From NCBI GenBank assembly GCA_023386585.1, contig JAEWJM010000007.1:62001-126000 (forward strand): 64,000 nucleotides of DNA, given 5' to 3'. The translations under genes and the position numbers were made by a program. The stretch comes from Bacteroidota bacterium (lineage in GTDB: Bacteria > Bacteroidota > Bacteroidia > Flavobacteriales > Flavobacteriaceae). Positions 33,633 to 41,516 of the stretch are shown piece after piece. The notes beneath the pieces are model-generated. The model was not told the DNA's origin. It did no database searches and saw only the letters and a list, made by a program, of their open reading frames with translations. The first letter of the stretch is position 1, and every line of letters begins with the position of its first letter.

Positions 33633-34178
33633 ATGAAAAGCATTTGTAAAATATTGGCTTTGACTGGCATCGCGATTTCGGCGGCGTCATGCTTCAATGA
33701 AAAAAGGCCTAATTACCAATACATGCCAAACATGTACGAATCGGTTGCCTATGAAACTTATTCGGAATCTCCTGCATTTCAGCGCAACGGCGTTGAGGCG
33801 CAACTTCCGCCCGAAGGTTCAATTAAGCGCGGTTTCGTACCTTATGAAATTCCGAATACTCCGGAAGGCTACGCAATGTCGAAGACCAATCAATCGCCGC
33901 TCGATTCACTGGCATATAATGAGGAAAAAGCGAAGGGGCTTTTCACAATCTATTGCGCGATCTGCCACGGCGATAAAGGTGATGGAAAAGGGAAACTTGT
34001 ACTCAAAGAAAAATTCCTCGGCGTTCCTAACTATAAAGACCGCGAGATCACAACCGGAAGCGTTTTCCACGTAGCAACTTACGGATTGAACGCGATGGGT
34101 TCCTATAAGAATCAACTGAATCCGGAGGAGCGTTGGATGGTTGCCGCTTACGTGATGAAACTGCGTAGCGCCCTATAA
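33633..34178 (+). CDS. actE: Alternative complex III subunit E, monohaem cytochrome c lipoprotein
   Basis: A 181-residue lipoprotein: ILALTGIAISAASC ends in a lipobox with Cys20. The single haem site is C108-AIC-H112 in a class I cytochrome c domain (residues 95-180), with GLNAMGSYK providing a candidate methionine ligand. It probably carries electrons from ActA to the CuA of CoxB. ATG 33633 is preferred over the in-frame codon at 33618, which overlaps actD and adds residues before the signal peptide. Confidence 0.94.
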   Translation: MKSICKILALTGIAISAASCFNEKRPNYQYMPNMYESVAYETYSESPAFQRNGVEAQLPPEGSIKRGFVPYEIPNTPEGYAMSKTNQSPLDSLAYNEEKAKGLFTIYCAICHGDKGDGKGKLVLKEKFLGVPNYKDREITTGSVFHVATYGLNAMGSYKNQLNPEERWMVAAYVMKLRSAL

Positions 34179-34205
34179 TTGTAGAACAAACTGATTGATA
34201 TAGAT

Positions 34206-35753
34206 ATGTATACATTCTCAAGTAAATTAAAAACCTTTTCTATTGTCCTGATGGTTCTTGGAGCCCTCGGCATCGGTTATGGTTTTTTGACTGCACCAAA
34301 AGACATTCAGGAGGTTGAAAGAATATTGGCTGCAGAAAGCCATGGACACGGTGAAGGCCATGCTGAAAAGCAGCACGAAATTAAGGACGATTCGAAACTG
34401 GACGATCCAAGAAAGGAAATCACCAGGGGCGAAAGCAATCCGAAAGATTCGACCCTGAACATGACGGGGAATGTTGCAAATCCGCATCCGATTGATTCGG
34501 TACCGACTGCTGCTGCCGTTGTACAAAACAGCACTGATTCAACTATGACCACTGCTGCTCCGGCACATGAATCTCATGCCGCCGCACCGGCTGCTCATAA
34601 AACGTCTGAAGCTGACACTCACGCTGAACACGAAAAGCATCTTGAGCACGTACTTCACCAACTGCAAAATAAGCCTTGGGCTGCTTTTTATACAGCATGT
34701 ATCTTTTTTATGCTGGTTTCACTTGGCGTACTTTCATTTTACGCCATTCAGCAGGTTTCACAAGCGGGATGGTCTCCGGTACTTTTCCGCGTCATGCAGG
34801 GCATTACCGCCTATTTGCCGGTTGGATCTGTTATCTTTTTCATTTTTCTTCTTCTTTGCGGATTCCATGTAAATCATTTGTTCTCGTGGCTGGCCGAAGG
34901 AATAACTGACCCGGCAAGCCCGAATTACGATAAACTTATCGATGGGAAATCCGGTTACCTGAATTTCGGGTTCTGGATTATTCGCGCCGCTGTTTTCTTA
35001 TTGGGTTGGAACCTTTACCGTTTCCTTTCCCGCAAGTACTGCCTGGCGCAGGAAAATGCCTATGACAACAGCAATTACACCCGCAACTTTAAGATTTCCG
35101 CAGGATTCCTTGTTTTCTTCATCGTTTCCGAGTCGATCATGTCTTGGGACTGGATCATGTCACTCGAGCCGCATTGGTTCAGCACACTTTTCGGTTGGTA
35201 TGTTTTTGCGAGTTTCTTCGTAAGCGGCATCACTCTGATTTGCATGGTTACTCTCTATATGAAATCACGCGGTTATCTCGAGTTCGTCAACACAAGCCAT
35301 ATCCATGACTTAGCTAAGTACATGTTTGGAATGAGTATTTTCTGGACGTATCTTTGGTTTGCGCAATTTATGCTGATCTGGTATGCGAACATTCCTGAAG
35401 AGGTAACTTACTTTGTGACGCGGATCGAACTATACAACCTTCCGTTCTTCGGAGCGCTTGTTTTGAACTTTGTGTTCCCGATCCTGATCCTTATGAATAC
35501 CGATTTCAAACGCATCACCTGGATATTGGTAATGGCCGGCGCTGTTTTGTTGTTTGGCCACTACATCAATTTCTTCAATATGATAATGCCGGGAACTGTA
35601 GGAGCGAACTGGTCTATCGGAATTCCTGAAATCGGAAGCATGCTGTTCTTCCTGGGTCTCTTCCTGATCGTGGTTTTCACCGCAATGACAAAAGCACCAT
35701 TGTTGGCTAAACGGAATCCGTACATTGAGGAAAGTAAACATTTTCATTATTAA
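34206..35753 (+). CDS. actF: Alternative complex III subunit F, NrfD-like membrane protein
   Basis: A 515-residue protein, the second NrfD-like subunit. After a first membrane helix there is an extracytoplasmic insertion of about 110 residues (35-140) rich in His, Glu, Ala and Thr with clusters such as ESHGHGEGHAEKQH and HAEHEKHLEHVLHQ. About nine more helices follow, with ESIMSWDWIMSLEPHWFSTLFGWY, the usual ActF signature. ActF is thought to be structural or involved in proton movement. The His-rich loop could bind metal. CoxB starts 17 bases downstream. Confidence 0.93.
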   Translation: MYTFSSKLKTFSIVLMVLGALGIGYGFLTAPKDIQEVERILAAESHGHGEGHAEKQHEIKDDSKLDDPRKEITRGESNPKDSTLNMTGNVANPHPIDSVPTAAAVVQNSTDSTMTTAAPAHESHAAAPAAHKTSEADTHAEHEKHLEHVLHQLQNKPWAAFYTACIFFMLVSLGVLSFYAIQQVSQAGWSPVLFRVMQGITAYLPVGSVIFFIFLLLCGFHVNHLFSWLAEGITDPASPNYDKLIDGKSGYLNFGFWIIRAAVFLLGWNLYRFLSRKYCLAQENAYDNSNYTRNFKISAGFLVFFIVSESIMSWDWIMSLEPHWFSTLFGWYVFASFFVSGITLICMVTLYMKSRGYLEFVNTSHIHDLAKYMFGMSIFWTYLWFAQFMLIWYANIPEEVTYFVTRIELYNLPFFGALVLNFVFPILILMNTDFKRITWILVMAGAVLLFGHYINFFNMIMPGTVGANWSIGIPEIGSMLFFLGLFLIVVFTAMTKAPLLAKRNPYIEESKHFHY

Positions 35754-35770
35754 TATTTAAAGAAAAGACA

Positions 35771-36943
35771 ATGACAAGTTTGTTGGTAATTATAGTTTTA
35801 GTCCTTCTGGCTGTTGCACTTTGGCAGCTGACTAAAATATTTGACTTAACACAAGTTGGTGAAAATGGAAACAATACCCAGGTCGCTACCGATAAAGACA
35901 ATAACCTGAATGGATATTTGTCTTTTGGATTCCTCGCTTTCATTTACCTGATCACTATTTATTGCATCGTATATTTTGGCGATCTTCCCTTGATGGATAA
36001 TCCTGCTTCGGTCCATGGCGCTGAAGTCGACCGACTGATGTGGATCACGATGATCCTGATTTTCTTCGTACAAACCGTAACCCAGGCGTTGCTTTATTAT
36101 TTCAGCTTCAAATACCGCGGAAGAAAAGATCGCAAGGCCCTTTACTTCGCCGATAATGACCGTCTTGAATTCATTTGGTCGGTTATCCCGGCAATTGTTC
36201 TTGCGGGGCTTATCTTATACGGGCTCTACGCTTGGACCAACATTATGTTTGTTGACGAAGATGAAGACGTAATGGTTGTGGAGCTTTATGCCAAGCAATT
36301 TCAATGGGAAGCGCGCTATGCCGGAAAAGATAACGTTCTTGGAAAAGCCAACGTGCGTTATATCGAAGGAGTGAATACAATGGGAGTTGATCTTGCCGAT
36401 CCAAATGCGCAAGACGATATCACCGCTACCGAATTGCACATTCCAAAAGGTAAAAAGATTTTGTTCAAACTTCGCTCTCAGGACGTAATCCACTCGGCAT
36501 ACATGCCGCACTTCAGGGCGCAGATGAACGTTATTCCCGGAATGGTGACGCAGTTTGCTTACACTCCGACATTAACAACCGCTGAATTTCGCGAACTTCC
36601 TGAAATAGTTGAAAAAGTTGCGCGTATCAACGACATGCGTGCCAAAAGGAACGTTGACCTTGCGGCGAAAGGCGAACCCGGACTAGATCCGTACACATTC
36701 GATTTCTTTGTTGCTTGCAACAAGATCTGTGGTGCATCGCATTACAATATGCAAATGAAACTGGTTGTGGATACTCCGGAAGATTTTGCAAAATGGCTCG
36801 CTACGAACCAAACATTGGTGCAACGCAAGAAAGATGAAAATGCGCAGGCGAAACAAGACAATGTTGCGCCGAATACCAAAACTCCCGATTCTACTGAAAT
36901 TGCCAAGGCTGTGCCGGCAACTTCACCGGTAGCGGCAAGATAA
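35771..36943 (+). CDS. coxB: Cytochrome c oxidase subunit II
   Basis: A 390-residue subunit that takes electrons at its CuA centre. There are three N-terminal hydrophobic helices (one is the export signal/extra helix, two the usual hairpin), then the cupredoxin domain with the aromatic patch FQWEARYAG and the CuA ligands in CNKICGASHYNM, preceded by H in DVIHSAYMPHF. The C-terminal tail (about 50 residues) is polar and has no CxxCH, so the oxidase is aa3-type and not caa3; the cytochrome c role falls to ActE/ActA. Co-transcribed with act genes, supporting an ACIII-oxidase supercomplex. Confidence 0.95.
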   Translation: MTSLLVIIVLVLLAVALWQLTKIFDLTQVGENGNNTQVATDKDNNLNGYLSFGFLAFIYLITIYCIVYFGDLPLMDNPASVHGAEVDRLMWITMILIFFVQTVTQALLYYFSFKYRGRKDRKALYFADNDRLEFIWSVIPAIVLAGLILYGLYAWTNIMFVDEDEDVMVVELYAKQFQWEARYAGKDNVLGKANVRYIEGVNTMGVDLADPNAQDDITATELHIPKGKKILFKLRSQDVIHSAYMPHFRAQMNVIPGMVTQFAYTPTLTTAEFRELPEIVEKVARINDMRAKRNVDLAAKGEPGLDPYTFDFFVACNKICGASHYNMQMKLVVDTPEDFAKWLATNQTLVQRKKDENAQAKQDNVAPNTKTPDSTEIAKAVPATSPVAAR

Positions 36944-36972
36944 TAAATTCAGAAATTTAAAGCATAACCTAT

Positions 36973-38784
36973 ATGTCAGCAGTAGCTCACAATCACGATC
37001 TGGACCACGCACACGACGGACACGATCACGAACACCACCATAAGGATACTTTTATTACCAAATATATCTTCAGCATCGATCACAAGATGATCGCTAAGCA
37101 ATACCTGATCACGGGTATTATTATGGGAGTAATCGGTGTCGGGATGTCGATGCTATTCAGGATGCAGCTCGCATGGCCTGAACAATCCTTCAAGATTTTT
37201 AATGTACTTCTTGGAGACAAGTTTGCTCCAAACGGAGTCATGGCCAATGATATTTATCTCGCCATTGTTACCATTCACGGTACCATCATGGTTTTCTTCG
37301 TATTGACCGCCGGACTTTCCGGAACCTTCAGTAACCTGCTTATTCCGCTTCAGATCGGAGCGCGGGATATGGCTTCAGGATTCCTGAACATGGTGTCATA
37401 CTGGTTGTTCTTCACCTCGAGCGTAATCATGATTTCGTCTCTTTTTGTGGAATCAGGACCTGCATCTGCCGGGTGGACAATCTATCCGCCGTTGAGCGCA
37501 CTACCGCAGGCGATTCCAGGTTCGGGCGCAGGTATGACGCTTTGGCTGGTTTCGATGGCGGTATTCATCGCATCGTCGCTTCTTGGCTCACTTAACTATG
37601 TCGTAACAGTTATCAACCTTCGCACAAAGGGAATGTCGATGACACGTCTTCCGCTTACTGTTTGGGCTTTCTTCATCACCGCGTTGATCGGTATCCTTTC
37701 GTTCCCGGTACTTCTTTCTGCTGCATTGCTGTTGCTGATGGACCGGAGCTTTGGTACCTCATTTTTCCTTTCCGACATTTATATTGCGGGTGAAGTCCTC
37801 CATTATCAAGGCGGATCGCCGGTATTGTTCGAGCACCTTTTCTGGTTCCTCGGCCACCCGGAAGTTTACATTGTTATCCTGCCTGCAATGGGATTGGTTT
37901 CTGAAATCATGGCAACCAATTCGCGTAAGCCGATCTTCGGTTACCGCGCGATGATTATGTCAATTCTGGCAATTGCTTTCCTTTCAACTATTGTTTGGGG
38001 CCACCACATGTTCATCTCCGGAATGAACCCGTTCCTAGGATCGGTGTTTACCTTTACTACGTTGCTTATTGCGATTCCGTCGGCGGTAAAAGCCTTCAAC
38101 TGGATCACAACGCTTTGGAAAGGAAACCTGCAGATGAATACCGGAATGCTGTTCTCAATCGGTTTCGTGTCGACATTCATCACTGGAGGTTTGACCGGAA
38201 TTATTTTGGGAGACAGTACGCTTGACATCAACGTTCACGATACATATTTCGTTGTGGCACACTTCCACCTCGTAATGGGTATCTCAGCACTTTACGGAAT
38301 GTTCGCCGGAATCTATCACTGGTATCCGAAAATGTTCGGACGCATGTTGAACAAGAATCTCGGTTACGTGCATTTCTGGGTAACATCAATCTGTGCTTAC
38401 GGCGTTTTCTTCCCAATGCACTTCATTGGAATGGCCGGACTCCCAAGAAGGTATTACACCAATACGAACTTCCCATTGTTCGACGACCTGCAGAATGTCA
38501 ACGTACTGATAACTGTATTTGCACTAATCGGAGGAGCGTTCCAGTTAGTATTCCTTTACAATTTCTTCAGCAGTATTTTCTACGGAAAACGTACGGTGCA
38601 AAACCCTTGGCGTTCAAATACGCTTGAGTGGACTGCACCAATCGAACACATCCACGGTAACTGGCCTGGTGAAATACCACACGTACACCGTTGGCCTTAT
38701 GACTACAGCAAGCCTGGACATGAAGAGGATTTTGTTCCTCAAAACGTCCCGCTGAAAGAAGGTGAAGAAATCATGCACCACTAA
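36973..38784 (+). CDS. coxA: Cytochrome c oxidase subunit I
   Basis: A 603-residue haem-copper oxidase subunit with about 12 helices that reduces oxygen and pumps protons. The key motifs are present: the active-site HPEVYIVILPAMG (the CuB His cross-linked to Tyr), WGHHMFISGMNP (two more CuB histidines), HDTYFVVAHFHLVMG (haem ligands), consistent with the A family. The N-terminus is exceptional: nine histidines lie within residues 6-23 (HNHDLDHAHDGHDHEHHH). Last gene of the operon, with a terminator just after it; subunits III and IV are 18 kb downstream. Confidence 0.96.
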   Translation: MSAVAHNHDLDHAHDGHDHEHHHKDTFITKYIFSIDHKMIAKQYLITGIIMGVIGVGMSMLFRMQLAWPEQSFKIFNVLLGDKFAPNGVMANDIYLAIVTIHGTIMVFFVLTAGLSGTFSNLLIPLQIGARDMASGFLNMVSYWLFFTSSVIMISSLFVESGPASAGWTIYPPLSALPQAIPGSGAGMTLWLVSMAVFIASSLLGSLNYVVTVINLRTKGMSMTRLPLTVWAFFITALIGILSFPVLLSAALLLLMDRSFGTSFFLSDIYIAGEVLHYQGGSPVLFEHLFWFLGHPEVYIVILPAMGLVSEIMATNSRKPIFGYRAMIMSILAIAFLSTIVWGHHMFISGMNPFLGSVFTFTTLLIAIPSAVKAFNWITTLWKGNLQMNTGMLFSIGFVSTFITGGLTGIILGDSTLDINVHDTYFVVAHFHLVMGISALYGMFAGIYHWYPKMFGRMLNKNLGYVHFWVTSICAYGVFFPMHFIGMAGLPRRYYTNTNFPLFDDLQNVNVLITVFALIGGAFQLVFLYNFFSSIFYGKRTVQNPWRSNTLEWTAPIEHIHGNWPGEIPHVHRWPYDYSKPGHEEDFVPQNVPLKEGEEIMHH

Positions 38785-38790
38785 AATTTT

Positions 38791-38825
38791 AAAGCCTTTC
38801 CATCTGGAAGGGCTTTTTTTTCTTA
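38791..38825 (+). terminator. Terminator of the act-cox operon
   Basis: Stem AAAGCCTTTCC/GGAAGGGCTTT (one wobble) with loop ATCT, then a run of T residues; 6 bases after the coxA stop. Confidence 0.9.
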
Positions 38826-38849
38826 AATTTCTTGTTTAAATCCCGTCTT

Positions 38850-39353
38850 ATGAAAAGGGAATATACCAACGGTGAAGTCACCATTGTCTGGCAGCCGCAT
38901 CTTTGCATTCATTCCGGAATATGTGCCCACGGACTTCCGGGAGTATTTCGCCCAAAGGAAAAGCCATGGGTCACAATCGGATCAACCACGAGCGAAGCTA
39001 TCATAAGCCAAGTCAGTAAATGTCCTTCAGGAGCCTTAACAACTTATATTAATCCTAAACCAGAGAGCATGCCCCAACAAGTGAAAATGAATGAAGATAC
39101 ACAGCGTTTTGAACTAAACATTGACGGAGAAACTGCGGTAATTGAATACAAGGAAAAAAACGGAATTATCTATCTCAATCATACCGAAGTACCGTCAAGC
39201 CTCGGTGGAAAAGGTGTCGGAAAAAAAATTGTTGAAGGCACCCTGAACCTTCTTCGCGACAAAGGAATTAAGGTTGCGCCGCTTTGCTCTTTTGTTGCCG
39301 CATACATCGCCCGCCATCCGGAATATCAGGATATGGTCGCGCCCGGTTTTTGA
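38850..39353 (+). CDS. Fusion of a divergent 4Fe-4S (Fer4_19) domain and a YjdJ-like acetyltransferase domain
   Basis: A 167-residue protein from ATG 38850. Residues 1-70 match the divergent mono-cluster ferredoxin domain (C19, C25 and C58 in WQPHLCIHSGICAHGLPGVF and SKCPSGAL). Residues 75-167 match the small GNAT acetyltransferase type of E. coli YjdJ: FELNIDGETAVIEY, IIYLNHTEVPSSLGGKGVGKKI with the acetyl-CoA-binding G-x-G-x-G loop, and APLCSFVAAYIARHPEYQ. In E. coli, yjdI (ferredoxin-like) and yjdJ are neighbours; here they are one protein. The function of either is unknown. It is a single gene ahead of ruvB. Confidence 0.85.
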   Translation: MKREYTNGEVTIVWQPHLCIHSGICAHGLPGVFRPKEKPWVTIGSTTSEAIISQVSKCPSGALTTYINPKPESMPQQVKMNEDTQRFELNIDGETAVIEYKEKNGIIYLNHTEVPSSLGGKGVGKKIVEGTLNLLRDKGIKVAPLCSFVAAYIARHPEYQDMVAPGF

Positions 39354-39388
39354 CGGCGTTAAAATCGGACGGCATTTTACAATTTGGC

Positions 39389-39396
39389 TATCTTTG
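39389..39396 (+). promoter_or_regulatory. TATCTTTG -7 element immediately before ruvB
   Basis: Exact TAnnTTTG only 4 bases before the ruvB ATG. If used, the transcript would start at or inside the start codon (leaderless). No -33 box at the expected spacing. Confidence 0.35.
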
Positions 39397-39400
39397 CCCC

Positions 39401-40423
39401 ATGAATGAGAATCTAGATCCGACAAACAACCGCTTTAATCCCGAGGAACTCGATATCGAGAGAAAACTCAGGCCCCTTTCCTTCGACGATTTTGCCGGCC
39501 AGGACCAGATTCTTGAGAACCTGAAAGTATTCGTTGCGGCCGCAAATCAACGTGCCGAAGCGCTCGATCATGCGCTGTTCCACGGTCCGCCCGGACTCGG
39601 AAAAACCACACTCGCAAACATATTGGCCAATGAGCTCGGCGTCAACATCCGGATCACTTCCGGACCCGTTCTCGACAAACCCGGCGACCTCGCAGGCCTG
39701 CTCACGAATCTCGAAGAGCGTGATGTCCTGTTTATCGACGAAATCCACCGACTGAGCCCGGTCGTCGAAGAATACCTGTATTCGGCCATGGAAGATTTCA
39801 AGATCGACATCATGATTGAATCCGGCCCCAACGCACGATCGGTACAAATATCGCTCAACCCGTTCACGCTTGTCGGCGCAACAACCCGCTCGGGCTTGCT
39901 CACGGCACCAATGCGTGCGCGTTTTGGAATCCAAAGCCGACTCGAATATTACAACACCGAACTCCTGACCACGATAGTTGAACGCAGCGCCGAGATCATG
40001 AAAACGCCGATCACGTTGGATGCCGCTATAGAAATTGCAGGCAGAAGCCGCGGAACTCCACGGATCGCCAATGCACTGCTCAGACGCGTACGCGATTTTG
40101 CCCAGATTAAAGGCAACGGGAAAATAGATATCGAAATCGCACGTTATTCGCTCAAAGCATTAAATGTGGATGCGCACGGACTCGACGAAATGGACAACAA
40201 AATCCTCACGGTCATCATCGACAAATTCAAAGGCGGCCCCGTAGGCCTTTCAACATTGGCAACCGCCGTCTCCGAAAGCAGCGAAACGATTGAAGAAGTT
40301 TACGAGCCGTTCCTGATCCAGGAAGGTTTTATCATGCGAACACCTCGCGGCCGCGAAGTCACCGAAAAAGCGTACCGTCATTTGGGAAAAGTCCGTACGA
40401 ACATTCAAGGCGGATTGTTTTAG
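39401..40423 (+). CDS. ruvB: Holliday junction branch-migration ATPase RuvB
   Basis: A 340-residue AAA+ motor that drives branch migration with RuvA. It shows LRPLSFDDFAGQ, Walker A GPPGLGKTT, Walker B VLFIDEIHRL, sensor 1 GATTRSGLL, the arginine finger region and the C-terminal winged helix (FLIQEGFIMRTPRGREVTEKAYRHL). I chose ATG 39401; the longer frame from 39284 overlaps the previous gene by 70 bases and has no family match. The ruvA gene is 3.5 kb downstream. The stop codon abuts repeat copy C. Confidence 0.96.
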   Translation: MNENLDPTNNRFNPEELDIERKLRPLSFDDFAGQDQILENLKVFVAAANQRAEALDHALFHGPPGLGKTTLANILANELGVNIRITSGPVLDKPGDLAGLLTNLEERDVLFIDEIHRLSPVVEEYLYSAMEDFKIDIMIESGPNARSVQISLNPFTLVGATTRSGLLTAPMRARFGIQSRLEYYNTELLTTIVERSAEIMKTPITLDAAIEIAGRSRGTPRIANALLRRVRDFAQIKGNGKIDIEIARYSLKALNVDAHGLDEMDNKILTVIIDKFKGGPVGLSTLATAVSESSETIEEVYEPFLIQEGFIMRTPRGREVTEKAYRHLGKVRTNIQGGLF

Positions 40424-40520
40424 GGCGTTCCCTTCGGTCGCGCTTTCCGCTATATCTTTTTTGCCGCATCCGCTTCGCTTCGCGCCAAAAAAGGATGCCG
40501 CTTCAATCGCTAACGCGACC
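40424..40520 (-). repeat. Structured intergenic repeat, copy C
   Basis: On the minus strand it reads GGTCGCG, TTAGCGATTGAAGCGGCATC, the inner stem CTTTTTTG/CAAAAAAG, GATATAGCGG and CGCGACC. The outer arm GGTCGCG/CGCGACC pairs fully. It fills the gap between ruvB and queG. Confidence 0.75.
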
Positions 40521-40531
40521 TTTATCTGATC

Positions 40532-41455
40532 ATGGACAATAAGTCAACATATTCCGCATTCATCAAATCCGAAGCAAAACGTCTCGGGTTTATGTCGTGC
40601 GGCATATCGAAGGCAGGTTTTCTTGAAGATGAAGCGCCGCGCCTCGAACGCTGGCTCAACAACGACATGCATGGCCAGATGTCCTATATGGAAAATCATT
40701 TCGACAAACGCCTCGACCCCACATTGCTCGTCGACGGCGCCAAAAGCGTGATATCGCTGCTGCTAAATTACTATCCGCGGGAACTTCAACCTGAAAACAC
40801 CTATAAAATATCAAAATACGCCTACGGACAAGATTACCATTTTGTCATTAAGGACCGGCTCAAGGAACTCCTTCATTCGATACAATCGGAAATTGGCGAC
40901 GTTGGCGGCCGCGCGTTCGTTGATTCGGCGCCGGTGCTTGATCGCGCGTGGGCAGCCAAAGCCGGACTGGGCTGGATCGGTAAAAATTCAAATCTCATCA
41001 CGCAAAAAGCAGGATCGTTCTACTTCATATGCGAACTGATCGTCGATCTTGAACTTGACTACGACAATGCCGCAACCGACCATTGCGGAACTTGCACTGC
41101 CTGCATGGATGCCTGCCCAACCGAGGCCATCGCCACGCCCTATGTCGTCGACGGCAGCAAATGCATTTCGTACTTCACGATCGAGCTCAAGGAAAATATT
41201 CCGGCAGATGTCAAAGGTAAATTTTCCGATTGGGCTTTCGGCTGCGACATATGCCAGGACGTTTGCCCATGGAACCGCTTTTCCAAAGCACATAACGAAC
41301 CGCTTTTTAACGCATCACCCGAAATGTTTTCGTTTACAAAAAAGGACTGGGAAGAAATTACCGAAGATACTTTTCGCAAGGTTTTCAGGAATTCAGCAGT
41401 AAAAAGAGCCAAATTCGACGGCCTGCGCCGGAACATTTCATTTATTCAAGATTAG
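40532..41455 (+). CDS. queG: Epoxyqueuosine reductase
   Basis: A 307-residue cobalamin-dependent enzyme that reduces epoxyqueuosine to queuosine in tRNA. The N-terminal cobalamin/substrate domain has SYMENHFDKRLDP, FVDSAPVLDRAWAAKAGLGWIGKN (the conserved catalytic Asp region), and the C-terminal ferredoxin part has two cluster motifs, CGTCTACMDACP and CDICQDVCP. The length is that of the shorter Bacteroidota form, without the HEAT-repeat C-terminus of E. coli QueG. It stands alone between repeat copy C and maeB. Confidence 0.95.
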   Translation: MDNKSTYSAFIKSEAKRLGFMSCGISKAGFLEDEAPRLERWLNNDMHGQMSYMENHFDKRLDPTLLVDGAKSVISLLLNYYPRELQPENTYKISKYAYGQDYHFVIKDRLKELLHSIQSEIGDVGGRAFVDSAPVLDRAWAAKAGLGWIGKNSNLITQKAGSFYFICELIVDLELDYDNAATDHCGTCTACMDACPTEAIATPYVVDGSKCISYFTIELKENIPADVKGKFSDWAFGCDICQDVCPWNRFSKAHNEPLFNASPEMFSFTKKDWEEITEDTFRKVFRNSAVKRAKFDGLRRNISFIQD

Positions 41456-41465
41456 CGGGCATTTC

Positions 41466-41496
41466 TTTCGATTTTAACTGTAGTCGTTTACCTTTG
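41466..41496 (+). promoter_or_regulatory. Promoter of maeB
   Basis: TTTCG at 41466-41470, an 18-base spacer, then TACCTTTG at 41489-41496, 20 bases before the ATG at 41517. Confidence 0.55.
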
Positions 41497-41516
41497 TAAG
41501 TCGAAGCAAATTCAAA

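Noticed and set aside
39284..39400. Upstream start of ruvB
   Set aside because: It overlaps the preceding fusion gene and has no family support; ATG 39401 follows a -7 element.
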